NCBI GenBank assembly: GCA_028023455.1
Contig: JAQFVV010000012.1
Coordinates: 13,840,364-13,904,363 of the forward strand
DNA from: Epiperipatus broadwayi
Lineage: Eukaryota > Onychophora > Udeonychophora > Euonychophora > Peripatidae
DNA: 64,000 nt
Direction of reading: 5' to 3'
Below are positions 9,685-20,601 of this stretch, piece after piece. Below the pieces are notes generated by a model. That model was not told where the DNA came from and did not search any database. It saw only the letters and a program-made list of their open reading frames with translations. The position numbers and the translations under genes are program-made. Each line of letters starts with the position of its first letter. The stretch's first letter is position 1.

Positions 9685-10635
9685 TGTTATGTCCAAATCT
9701 TACTAAGTCTTACAGTCTGGACCCTTATTGGGGAGCTTTACTGTCCATGACTGAATTCCAATAGTTTACCCAATAATGACTCAACATTACTTTGGTTAAG
9801 TATTTAATAAAATTAATTCACAATAAATTAATATATTTACTGACAATAATTATTAAAGTAATTTTATATACATATAAGCTTGTAGGCATACAAAATAATA
9901 ATAAAATTGTTCTGACCTGTTTAGTTCTTAGTTTGCTTTCTCATTTCCTTAGGCAAGCTCTCTGCTCTAGAAGCTACTGTGAAAAGGGTTACATCCAACC
10001 CCAAATTTTAGTTTAATCTGCCATTGAGCTCCTCAATAACTGTTTTTCTTTTTCTCCTCCAACATGCATATCTTCTTTTAATGTTTTTTTCCTACAGTTG
10101 ATTGACTGGTATTCCCACTCATCAGATAAGATAGTGTTTTCCTGAAAGTTTGTGATGATGTTGTTTTAGTAGTATTTTTATATTGGACTATTTCCATCAT
10201 CTAATATGTGTATTGAATGTCTTAAAAAAAAATTAACTTTATTTAAATATTCCAAACATGTATTTGGAATATTTAAATAAAGATAAGATAGTTATTTCTT
10301 TAAGTGAACACATGTTGGATTCCAGAATGTTTTACCTTTTGTTAACATTAATTAACAAGTTATTATGAGACTCAAATTCTTGTTATTAATGACAGAAATC
10401 TGATTCTCATTTCTTTAATTATTATAAGTACATTTATCTTGTTATCACTAATTTTACATTTTTGCTATAAGTAGAATATAATCTTTATTCTAATTTCTAA
10501 TTATTTTCAGTTATGTATTTAAAATAAAATTTTTTTAATTCTAGTTATTTTTTATTTATTGACTATTACCTTTATATTTATTTATTGACTATTACCTTTA
10601 TATGTATGTGTGTGTACTAACATACATACATATCA
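9685..10635 (-). repeat. 5' LTR of element B with an internal insertion
   Basis: Aligns with 372-866 plus 6,560-6,650 but is about 365 bp longer. Most of the excess is one block of about 315 bp (roughly 9,998-10,314) that has no counterpart in the left LTR. It also has a small duplication of a TTTATTTATTGACTATTACC unit. Inside the border on the minus strand is ATTGCCACAGTCACTGTC, a degraded version of the element C primer site. Confidence 0.8.
10237..10282. repeat. Perfect 20 bp inverted repeat (hairpin)
   Basis: Arms 10,237-10,256 and 10,263-10,282 (CTTTATTTAAATATTCCAAA and its exact complement) flank a 6-base loop. It lies inside the block inserted in the element B LTR, so it may belong to a small non-autonomous transposon. 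Confidence 0.85.
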
Positions 10636-11861
10636 ATAAACAATCTGGCACACATTGCAGCACTATATGTACCAGGAAGATATATATATATAATGTTATG
10701 ATGATTTTCAATACCTATTGACCCAATCATAATTTATAATGAGAATACTGAAAGACATTACCAGTTTAAAAACTTATTGCTGATAGTATTGACTCCATAA
10801 CAATAATATTTCTTGCTGATACTATAGGTATGGCTTACAACATCTCAGATTACTAGAATATTTATTAATTTGGGCTTAATACCCATAATGGCATCACTAG
10901 CAACCCAGATTTGAATCTATATCCATTTAGTAATCATCCTATCAGCTTGGGTTTATGAAACTCATTCACAATATATTACTACTTACTTTAAAATTTGTAA
11001 AAATGCATAAATGAAAAGTAAACAAAGGCAAAAATGTATAACATTCCACAACATTTTTGTTCCATATAATAGCAATCGTGTAATGTATCTACACACCTCT
11101 CAAACAATTACTTTATTCCAAAATGGATAGTACAACCAATGATAAAACATTGACCTTATCTTGTTGTATGTCATGAAATCATGCAATGAAACCCATATGG
11201 TTACATTATGTATTATGATTGAATTATGGGATTCAAACCTTGATCAGGCATCAGATTAATATTTTTTGTTTAAGTTAATGATGAAATATAATGTATGTAC
11301 TCTCTCTTTGAATTAATTAACACTAAGTAACTAAAGATGTAAATTGTTAAAGAACTATTGAAAGAAGGACTTTAGTATACTCTTAATAAATTGCACTCTT
11401 TAATTCTCAATAAACTATTATTGGAAGTAGGTCAAAGAGATACAAGGGATCGGCAATGAAATATTTTATTTGATGTTTGAAGGATGATTGTTCAAATCTG
11501 TTTTGTTAAATAAATTATAATAAATAACAAGAAATTTTAATACCTCTTGTCCATGTCATTTTGCATCAATTGCACTGGTCTACAGAAATTTTGTGCCTCC
11601 TGAGCTATGCTTGGTATAACCAAGCCATGGTAAGTAAGGTTGTAGTGATCTGGAACTCTAGTGGCACTGTTTGGGGGATCTCAAACAGAAATTTCTAGAT
11701 GTTTCCAGTCTCTATGGTGATACATCCTCTGGTGAGCAGTAAATATTATTGTAGGATTGGTAAAATTAAACATTGAGTGAAATCAATATTTACTTCATGC
11801 AATATGCTCATTGGGAAATAAGACTGACCAAGTGCAAGGTGGTAAAAGGGTTTGTGTTACA
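10636..11861. other. Stretch without recognisable genes
   Basis: AT-rich, with scattered moderate-complexity patches (about 11,560-11,760). I find no open frame of note, no repeat partner in the window and no RNA gene. Confidence 0.4.
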
Positions 11862-12690
11862 ATATATAAAGTTGAAAGGAAAAGTAGAAATAAATACAGT
11901 CAAATTTTTGTAGGTATTTTCTATATTTCACTAGAGAAATAGTCAGGGATAAAATAATTTTTAATTTTAAATTAAATTTTATTATGAAATAAACATTTAA
12001 AAGGGTCTAAATAATATTTTTATTGAATTCTGATTTTGAAATTAAAGTATGTTTTATGTTAAAATAGATCTACTGATAATTGTAAAAATCCATTAACTAT
12101 TATAGAAACTTTTTAAGTAGTGCTTGTAGAATATATTTTGATAAAATTTCGAAATTGCTTTTAAAAGGATTAAAGTAGGCAAAACATTTTGGGTTAATGA
12201 ATCTTCCCCACCTTACCCTAACTATAAAAACAGTTGATAGAGAGATTAGAGTAGCTGGTTTTCAAAGTTATACAGAACAAACATGAGATAACTAAAGGTA
12301 AGAGACAGTGAATCCAGCAGTGTTTGTTAATTGATGATGGTAAAGTTTGGATTCATGAAGAAAAAAATCGTCAGCTTACAGTGTTCCATAGCCCTAATGT
12401 GAATGAAGATGGCTACCTGCCTGAAGCCTACCCAATCCTAGACTGAAGAGAGATCACTGCAGGCCCAGTTACCTGACTATATGATGACAAGAAAGCTATA
12501 TGTTTGCTGATTTATCTATGTGCAAAGAATCACAGATAAATATACCATGTTATAGTTATATAAAGTGCAGCTGGTAAGTTATTTTAAATAATTCATTTAG
12601 AATGACATTTCAAACCTATATTTTAAAATTAATACAGTAAATTTTTACTTGAGTTAAATATCTGAAAGAAAGAATTCATAGATGATCTTA
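11862..12690 (+). repeat. Dispersed repeat R1, copy 1
   Basis: Collinear with 29,291-30,440. Both begin ATATATAAA(G/A)TTGAAAGGAAAAG and share long blocks such as TTTTATTATGAAATAAACAT. Near 12,312-12,446 one frame stays open and encodes VWIH...FHSPNVNEDGYLPEAYPIL, also open in copy 2. Copy 1 ends where element D has inserted. The family is not recognised. Confidence 0.75.
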
Positions 12691-12699
12691 TATATATAT

Positions 12700-14414
12700 T
12701 ATACCTAGCCTCTTTTTCGTCGTCTTGTAATTTTTTATAAACATCATTTATATAAAATCAATAAAATATTTAATGTTTATAATAACGACTCGATCAGAAC
12801 TTTGTACCTCCCTCTTACACAAAATCCTATCACGGGGCTGTCGGTACCTCGGGTAGAGTGGTCAATATCATTTGCAAACATTTGCCAATAACATTAATAC
12901 TCGTTTACTAGATTACACATTAGCCAATCAAACTTTTTATTTATTTAAAGGAAAAAATCCACTGGGCGCCAGCCGACCTTTGTCGAACAAGTCTGCTTGA
13001 CCAATACGATCTAGTACCTGCTCCCGCTAGCTCAGCTACAACAATCAATAAAATATATACTTCGCCTACCTAAAAAATCAATTTACGAATCTTTCTCTGC
13101 GCTAATTTTCTCGCTTTCTTTTTTTTTTTTTTATTTAATTCAAATCTAATTTAAGTAATCACTAACCCATTAAGTCTCCATTTACGCTATTTCACTTTGT
13201 TTGGTCTTATAATATAATTAATTACACTTTTGTTCAAGTTTAGATAATATTTAATACAACCAAAATATCATATTATACATACATTTAGAAAATAATTATA
13301 CGCACACAATTATATTTGAAATCACAATAAAATCTCTGGGTAATGGAGCTAAAGACAATTAGTAATTATTGTTCGTAACATAAAGTTCAGAGTTTATTAT
13401 TCCATATATTATTACGGCTTTTAATTAGTGAATTAAAAATAAAATAAATATTACCTAGCTTTCTCCTTTATGCAAGGTTCCGAGCATAGCTTCTGATAGT
13501 ATTTCCTTCGGTCAGTTAGCGCTAACTCTTTGCAATCCTTTTCCCGATGTCGTTGGGATCCTGTGGGCTTCACCGTGGACACTCCGTTTCCTTCTTGTTT
13601 TATGCGAACATAATCGACATTCGAACTGACTGCTGTTGGTATTGCAGGGAAGGATTCGGCCGGCTGTTCACACGATGGGTTTAACAATGCAGCATTATGT
13701 TTTATTTAACTTTAGACGTATATTAATAATATGACTATGAAATTAAGAATAAATCAGAATCAAATTTTAATCACAATATCAAATTCAATCTAATAATTTC
13801 AATACTCTAATAATACAATAGAAAATTCGTCCCTTTTATATTTTACGGTCCTTATCTTGCGGATTCAATCTACATTCTGAATTTCTGCTATTGGACAATT
13901 ATTTCTTTTCTTTCGACTCTCTACACAGTTTCATTGGTCATTCTTTAGATGATTGCAAATTTCAATTTCTTTGTTAGAGTTATTTCACTAATTAGCCGTT
14001 TAATGGAAATTTCTCATGTTTGTCATTAGCTCCCATTGTTCACTACATTCCTTTGGTTATATATATATATTTTTTTTATTATAAGACAAAACGAACTCCA
14101 CCTTGCTTTTTTTTTTTTTTAAAAGCAATCTTAAATCAAATTTCAATTAAATCAAATTTTAGTTAAATCAAGTTTTAATTCTTTAGGTTTTATTTAAATG
14201 TGATTCAAAAATTATATCTTATAAAACTGTCTAATTTATGCTTTTACCGATAAACCCTTCTATGAGAAAAAAAATTCTTTTTATTCTTATTTTACCCTAC
14301 AAGACCTTTTATTTTTATTAAATATTTAAACAAATCTTTTATCAATTTATATTTTTTCCAAAATTATGTGTAACTCCGAAGAAAGCACACTCCTTCCTGA
14401 TGTATCTCGGTACA
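12700..14414 (-). repeat. 3' LTR of element D
   Basis: About 1,715 bp, paired with 16,103-17,816. Differences between the two are few and strongly biased to CpG sites. It contains a 78-codon open frame (13,451-13,687, minus) also found in the partner. Confidence 0.92.
13451..13687 (-). other. Conserved 78-codon ORF inside the 3' LTR of element D
   Basis: Begins MLNPSCEQPAESFPAIP and ends CSEPCIKEKAR followed by TAG. The basic middle part reads SQRHREKDCKEL and DRRKYYQKL. The stop overlaps GCTAG|GTAATA on the minus strand, which resembles a splice donor, so the segment could be a captured host exon whose end is a splice site. I do not recognise the protein; the short basic segment only vaguely recalls DNA-binding basic regions. 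The copy in the other LTR differs by four residues. LTR homogenisation during retrotransposition explains the two copies, so pairing alone does not prove selection. Confidence 0.45.
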
Positions 14415-14433
14415 TTTCTCCGTCCCCCCTTTT
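14415..14433 (-). promoter_or_regulatory. Polypurine tract of element D
   Basis: Minus strand is a pure-purine run interrupted only by one C, directly before the TGTACCG border of the 3' LTR. Confidence 0.8.
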
Positions 14434-14606
14434 GAAACTAAAATATCAATCTGAAGGTTTTAGTTTCAACGTTTAACTTTATTCTTACTATACATTCCCC
14501 TCGATTTATTTTGATGGAAGTTCGTCCTTTCTTATTCTCATGTGTCCGTGTTACTTGTTAAGTTTTCGGTCCCGTTATACCCATTTATTCATTTTTTTTT
14601 CTTTAT

Positions 14607-15781
14607 TTACGCTCGATCAGGTGGTTCTCCCTTTCTGCCATGTGGGTCGTTGTACCCATCCCATCTCCTATATCGATCTGGAGGTTCCCTAGCTAGATTG
14701 CCATAATCAATCTGTGTTAGAAATTCCGCCATTTCCTCCACTGACCGTCCGTCTTTACTTAACATTAGCTGTTGTATGTTTGGCGGCATATTATTGCGTA
14801 GTGTTCTGATTATCTGACCATCTGACATAGGGAATGCCGTCAATGCCTTAAGTTTTGACACTTGTCGGTAAAAGAATTTCGCATACGTCTCTCCCCGCGC
14901 ACTTGAATATCTCTCGTGGGATATTTTATACAGGATTCCATCTTGCCTAGCTTCATTCCAAATGCCCTTAACATAGCCCATCTGTATTCTCCAAATGTCT
15001 GCGGTTTCTCGTCCAAGGTGTACCACCAATCACATGCCATCTCTTGGAGGTAACTACTGGCCACCGCAACCTTGTCCTCTTCCGGTAAACTTTTACTATG
15101 GAACATATTACTCAGGCTTTCTAAATGTTTCAGCGGGTTTTCTCCTACCTCCGCTTTGAATACCGAAATGGTAAACTGCTTCTCCATAAATCTACTCGTC
15201 TGTTCACTGTGTCTATTCTCAATCTTAAACTCCTCATACTTCTGTTCTACCTGTCTTATTTTCTGCCCTGTGTCTCCCACTACGTCTTTACATATCTCCT
15301 TTACTTTAGTTTTTATATTCTTGGTGGTCTCTATTTCATTCTCTAAGTTCCCTAATTCCTGTCACGTCGTTTCCTGGCTACTTATTAAGTCTTGACATAT
15401 CTCTTCCACGCATACTATTCTCTCTTCTAGCTGGCTTTTCCCTATACTGCTTGACTCTTCCCTCGCTTCTATATTTTCTTTTAATTCTAATATTTCGTAC
15501 CTTTCTTCTTCTACACCCTTTTTCATTACTCCTATCACTTCCTCGTATGTGTCCATTCTTGCTGTCAATACCTGTTTCATTTCTCTCATCTCTGTCCTAA
15601 GTTCATTAATTTCCTGCTTCATTTCTTGTTGCTTTTGTTTGATGTCTTTACGTATCTCTTTCATCATGTTCATCAAAATTTGGAATGCACTTTCTTCCAC
15701 TATTTGTGGATTTTTAAAAAATATCGGGCTTACTTCTGGCATTGCCCCCCCCCCCCCCCCGTCGTTTCCACTTTCGTCCAT
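14607..15781 (-). pseudogene. Element D gag, the only coding region of the element
   Basis: Roughly 390 codons on the minus strand from ATG at 15,781. Segment 1 (15,362-15,781) has a Gly5 run encoded by 16 consecutive G bases and then a long coiled coil (KDIKQKQQEMKQEINELRTE). It ends at TGA 15,362-15,364, and the same frame continues with QELGNLENEI, so one nonsense mutation (CGA to TGA type) is enough to explain the break. Segment 2 (14,840-15,280) carries the gag capsid core (VFKAEVGENPLKHLESLS, MACDWWYTLDEKPQTFGEY). A frameshift near 14,960-14,990 moves the end into frame 14,607-15,029 (SARGETYAKFFYRQVSKLKA), which finishes EPPDRA and stop. No zinc knuckle, protease or polymerase follows. 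It would form particles in partnership with an autonomous relative. Confidence 0.85.
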
Positions 15782-16083
15782 TTTTCTTTTTAATAATAAT
15801 AATAAACTTACGTACGTACAACCAAAACCTAACCTTCCCAGTTCCCCTTTTTTTTTATGCTAAAATTCCCCGGAGTGTCCCTATGCCTCCACGTTTTATA
15901 TAATTGCAAAATCACCTTTACAGTTGCGCTGCTTATACCGTTTTCTAATCCTACTATCACGCTCCCTCCCGCTTCTTTTTACTAGCTATCACTTCTGTCA
16001 CTCATACACGACTCTGGCCACACCGCTTAAAATGTCCAGTCATGACTCACATCAGTTCTGCCATTCAAAACATTTAGTTTCGT

Positions 16084-16100
16084 TCCACGTTGACGCGCCA
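16084..16100 (-). promoter_or_regulatory. Primer-binding site of element D
   Basis: Minus strand reads TGGCGCGTCAACGTGGA a few bases inside the 5' LTR; the leading TGGCGC is typical of tRNA-primed LTR elements. The specific tRNA is not determined. Confidence 0.65.
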
Positions 16101-16102
16101 TT

Positions 16103-17816
16103 TATACCTAGCCTCTTTTTCGTCGTCTTGTAATTTTTTATAAACATCATTTATATAAAATCAATAAAATATTTAATGTTTATAATAACGACTCGATCAG
16201 AACTTTGTACCTCCCTCTTACACAAAATCCTATCACGGGGCTGTCGGTACCTCGGGTAGAGTGGTCAATATCATTTGCAAACATTTGCCAATAACATTAA
16301 TACTCGTTTACTAGATTACACATTAGCCAATCAAACTTTTTATTTATTTAAAGGAAAAAATCCACTGGGCGCCAGCCGACCTTTGTCGACAAGTCTGCTT
16401 GACCAATACGATCTAGTACCCACTCCCTCTAGCTCAGCTACAACAATCAATAAAATATATATTCCGCCTACCTAAAAAATCAATTTACGAATCTTTCTCT
16501 GCGCTAATTTTCTCGCTTTCTTTTTTTTTTTTATTTAATTCAAATCTAATTTAAGTAATCACTAACCCATTAAGTCTCCATTTACGCTATTTCACTTCGT
16601 TTGGTCTTATAATATAATTAATTACACTTTTGTTCAAGTTTAGATAATATTTAATACAACCAAAATATCATATTATACATACATTTAGAAAATAATTATA
16701 CGCACACAATTATATTTGAAATCACAATAATTTATCTCTGGGTAATGGAGCTAAAGACAATTAGTAATTATTGTTCGTAACATAAAGTTCAGAGTTTATT
16801 ATTCCATATATTATTACGGCTTTTAATTAGTGAATTAAAAATGAAATAAATATTACCTAGCTTTCTCCTTTATGCAAGGTTCCGAGCGTAGCTTCTGATA
16901 GTATTTCCTTCGGTCAGTTAGCGCTAACTCTTTGCAATCCTTTTCCCGATGTTGTTGGGATCCTGTGGGCTTCACCGTGGACACTCCGTTTCCTTCTTGT
17001 TTTACGCGAACATAATCGACATTCGAACTGACTGCTGTTGGTATTGCAGGGAAGGATTCGGCCAGCTGTTCACACGATGGGTTTAACAATGCAGCATTAT
17101 GTTTTATTTAACTTTAGACGTATATTAATAATATGACTATGAAATTAAGAATAAATCAGAATCAAATTTTAATCACAATATCAAATTCAATCTAATAATT
17201 CAATACTCTAATAATACAATAGAAAATTCGTCCCTTTTATATTTTACGGTCCTTATCTTGTGGATTCAATCTACATTCTGAATTTCTGCTATTGGACAAT
17301 TATTTCTTTTCTTTCGACTCTCTACACAGTTTCATTGGTCATTCTTTAGATGATTGCAAATTTCAATTTCTTTGTTAGAGTTATTTCACTAATTAGCTGT
17401 TTAATGGAAATTTCTCATGTTTGTCATTAGTTCCCATTGTTCACTACATTCCTTTGGTTATATATATATATTTTTTTATTATAAGACAAAACGAACTCCA
17501 CCTTGCTTTTTTTTTTTTTTTTAAAAGCAATCTTAAATCAAATTTCAATTAAATCAAATTTTAGTTAAATCAAGTTTTAATTCTTTAGGTTTTATTTAAA
17601 TGTGATTCAAAAATTATATCTTATAAAACTGTCTAATTTATGCTTTTACCGATAAACCCTTCTATGAGAAAAAAAATTCTTTTTATTCTTATTTTACCCT
17701 ACAAGACCTTTTATTTTTATTAAATATTTAAACAAATCTTTTATCAATTTATATTTTTTCCAAAATTATGTGTAACTCCGAAGAAAGCACACTCCTTCCT
17801 GATGTATCTCGGTACA
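16103..17816 (-). repeat. 5' LTR of element D
   Basis: Partner of 12,700-14,414. It ends CTCGGTACA on the plus strand, followed by an ATATATATATA run that mirrors the TATATATAT run left of the element. Confidence 0.92.
16853..17089 (-). other. Conserved 78-codon ORF inside the 5' LTR of element D
   Basis: Same length and frame as 13,451-13,687. Only four bases differ over 237 and all four are transitions at CpG dinucleotides, giving P/L, I/V, R/Q and C/R replacements. The pattern is what methylated-cytosine decay produces, not what coding selection produces. Confidence 0.45.
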
Positions 17817-18312
17817 ATATATATATAAAGAAATTGTTTTAAGTAATTTCTTTAAAATAACATTTTGAAAGTACAGGTAAATAATTTTTGGTTAAATTAA
17901 AAAAAAAAAAGACTGGTTCTTAGGCAATTTTATTTTTTTTAAAAAGTAAACTCCAAAATCTTTTTAGATTAGAAAAGAAAAAAAATTGTGGGCGTATTTT
18001 TAAAGGCATTTATCATGAATCAACAGTAACCAGTCAAAGGTGTAATATTTTTTTTAAAAAAAGGGGGAAAATAAAACTTATCATTAAAGATAATAAAGGA
18101 AATTTATGTATGCTTTCAATATGAAATTGATTTTGAAAATATATTTTAATAATTTTATTATTCTGATAAACTAGAATATCATGATATAAACATCAGTATG
18201 CACATACATTTCTATGTACACACATATATATGTTAAATCAGTCAATAATTATATATTTAAAGCAAAGAAAATGAATTTCATTTATAAGGATTATGCCAAT
18301 TCATAGATGTTA
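17817..18312. other. Stretch without recognisable genes
   Basis: Very AT-rich sequence with poly-A and poly-T runs. Nothing coding or structured was seen. Confidence 0.4.
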
Positions 18313-18585
18313 ATAAATTACTATACTGCACATCTGTGCGATGATATATATATATATATATATATTTGATGATTACCTTATATGAGGTATCTGTATCATT
18401 AAAATGTGAAAATTTAAATTTATTTTATTTTTATATGATAATTCAAATATATTAATTATTATACTGCACATTTGTGCAATGATATATATGTATTTTATAT
18501 AAACCTAATTTGAAATATCTGTATCATTAAAATATGATAACTTAAAATTTATTTTATTTTTATATGATGATTCAAATATATTCAG
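18313..18585. repeat. Two-copy tandem duplication, about 135-140 bp units, with a (TA)n tract
   Basis: Units start at about 18,313 and 18,453. Both contain TACTGCACAT(C/T)TGTGC(G/A)ATGATATATA, ATCTGTATCATTAAAAT and ATTTTATTTTTATATGAT. The first holds a (TA) microsatellite (about 18,344-18,366). Confidence 0.8.
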
Positions 18586-18790
18586 AAATTATACCTCATG
18601 TCATACAGATATATAGATGGTTTTATATTGGAATATATATGTAAATCACAATGTAATAACTTCATTTTCATATATTAATCAAAATCAGTAGGTTTATATG
18701 TGTATAGTAAAATTCTGCAGGCCCTAATTTCATTTTTTTATTCTTATTAATAAACTTATATTTCATTATTAAAATTATTCCAGTGAACTT

Positions 18791-19066
18791 AATTCTAGAT
18801 AGCTTAAAATATTATGTGTTGCATCATCTCTTGATCACAATAACAGTTATAGATCTTACATTCTCTGAGCTAGATTTGTGCATAATTGTCTATTACATGA
18901 AAGGACTGTATATTAGTGTATGGGCACAAAATTCTTGATAGAGTAGAATATTATGTGCTGCATCACCATTTGATCACAGTAACAGTTATAGATCTTATGC
19001 TCTCTGAGCTAGATTAATGCGTAATGGTCTATTTATGAAAGGGTTGTATATTAGTGTATGTGCATC
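18791..19066. repeat. Two-copy tandem duplication, about 139 bp units
   Basis: Units start at 18,791 and 18,930. Shared blocks include AACAGTTATAGATCTTA, CTCTGAGCTAGATT and GTATATTAGTGTATG. It is unrelated to the neighbouring duplication at 18.3-18.6 kb. Confidence 0.8.
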
Positions 19067-20601
19067 CAGTTGATTATCATCCTGAATTGGGACAAAGAGA
19101 ATATTCTTTAAGGTCCATGCATTACATATTATTTTGTTTAAGATTTAGTAAAAATTAACTTTATAGTTGGCCAGCACATTAATCATACTAAGTGGCCAGA
19201 GCATTGATGATTGTGAGCATGTTTTAATATATTAGCATTATTTGCTTTTTATTGTTATTTATATTTTTATGAATTAGCACTGAAGTTTCTGCATTCAAAT
19301 TATATTTAAATAATTGCCCCAAGCTGGCAATGGTTAAATAGTTGGCCTGGTCTACATTATACCTAGTTCAAGTCCAGTCTGATTTTTTTAATTGTTGATC
19401 ATTTATGATGATGAATGACTTATACTTATTTCAATACTTATGAACTTATAGTTAATTATACTTATACTTATGATAGTTAGCTGCTGATTGCTTGGAGTAA
19501 TCTCTTATGCTTATTTTATATTTTATATTATTGATAGTTAATTTTATATTTATTTTCAACTGTGGTTGATGATGATTTCTATAATTTTATGTTCAACCCC
19601 AAAAGTGATGGTAGTGTTACAAATGTCACTCAACATGTGGGATTTCTATTTTCATACTGTTACAAATGAATATCCAATTGTGGGACATTGTAACCATAGG
19701 TTCTCATGTAATAAAACCCCATTTTTCCATTATCATTACAAATCAATACACAAATGAGGGCTGATAATGATCATGTACTGGTGGCCATCACTACAAATAG
19801 CTACCCAACTGTAGGCAATGATAATCATGTACTGGTGACCATCAATACAAAATTGCCACTCAACTTGATCTCAAACACATCTGGGAAAGAAAAAAGTATG
19901 CATTTTATGCAGAATTAATTTTAAAAATTACTGTGAAATATATGACAAGAGTATTGATGATTATAAATTATAAAATAGTAGCTTTCATGTACATTTAAAG
20001 TGTTAAATTTTAAGTGTTAAATAGAAAATCTACGATTTTGGAGATTGGACTAGATGTTTGATTGTTGAAGTTTGTTTAGCTGTATTTTCAGTTTTAATAA
20101 TGGATGAGTTTTGTCATTGGCTATAGGATACAGTGTTTTTATGCAACTCTGAGGTGTGTTCTATCTCAGTTATTGCTCCAACTCAATTTCTCATTTCCTA
20201 TTGTTTATCATTGGTGCAGTTAATGTAGTTTTGCCATGATCCCAGCCTCTAAGTCTCCAAGAAAAGAAGCAAGGCATAGCTCTATATTTTCCAGCCCTTA
20301 AGACTCAATGAAGCAGGCATAGTTTTATATTTTTCAGGTCCTAAGACTCAAAACAGCAGGGCTTTGCAAAGATTTTTGCATTATCTTTATCAAAAGTTGT
20401 GATAGCTTATTGTGTCTAAATGGAGGTAGCTCTCCTGGTGTTCATGGTGCATTTTGTACTTACATTCAGGTGACTGAATCCTTTATTTATCTCAAAATTG
20501 CAAGTCACTATTCATTTCTGTTAGCTGTCAGTGTCTATCAGAGCTCTAAAAAAAGTTGATGGGGACATAGTTTGAGATATGAACTTTGTTTTGATTATAC
20601 A
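19067..20601. other. Gene-free stretch with degenerate short tandem repeats
   Basis: At 19,600-19,865 are irregular 55-60 bp units around AATCATGTACTGGTG(G/A)CCATCA(C/A)TACAAA and CAACTGT. At 20,244-20,360 are two to three units with TAAGACTCAA and GCAT(A/A)GTTTTATATTTT. No coding frame was recognised. A 63-codon frame at 19,566-19,757 consists of these repeats and looks accidental. Confidence 0.45.

Larger units (their letters stand above)
372..10635 (-). mobile_element. Old Ty3/gypsy LTR retrotransposon B, split by element A
   Basis: Minus-strand gypsy-type element. The 5' LTR is on the right (9,685-10,635). The 3' LTR is on the left, in two pieces (372-866 and 6,560-6,650) because element A inserted in it. 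Both LTRs begin TGTTAT and end ATATCA on the plus strand. Internal remnants occur in minus-strand order: gag (9.2-9.6 kb), zinc knuckle (8.87-8.91 kb), protease (8.6-8.8 kb), reverse transcriptase (8.0-8.2 kb), RNase H (7.2-7.5 kb) and the start of integrase (6.7-6.95 kb). The second half of the integrase core and its C-terminus are missing, so the copy carries an internal deletion besides many stops. Flanks ATTAA/ATAAA suggest a decayed 5 bp target duplication. The order of parts defines Ty3/gypsy; the precise family is not known to me. Confidence 0.85.
12700..17816 (-). mobile_element. Gag-only LTR retrotransposon D with 1.7 kb LTRs
   Basis: Direct repeats 12,700-14,414 and 16,103-17,816 are nearly identical and bound a 1.69 kb interior. 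On the minus strand the LTR starts TGTACCGAG, a polypurine tract (AAAAGGGGGGACGGAGAAA, 14,415-14,433) precedes the 3' LTR, and a TGG-initial primer site (TGGCGCGTCAACG) follows the 5' LTR. The interior holds one coding region, a retroelement gag (14,607-15,781). There is no space for protease, reverse transcriptase or integrase, so the element must borrow these enzymes. Flanks are AT dinucleotide runs on both sides, compatible with a short ATATA target duplication but not conclusive. High LTR identity makes it one of the youngest insertions here. Confidence 0.88.

Noticed and set aside
15072-15863. Plus-strand Ser/Leu-rich ORFs opposite element D gag
   Set aside because: Antisense of coiled-coil gag; no independent motif.
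19566-20360. CRISPR-like array of short repeats
   Set aside because: Units are irregular, unequal and degenerate with no conserved spacer pattern, and the genome is clearly eukaryotic.
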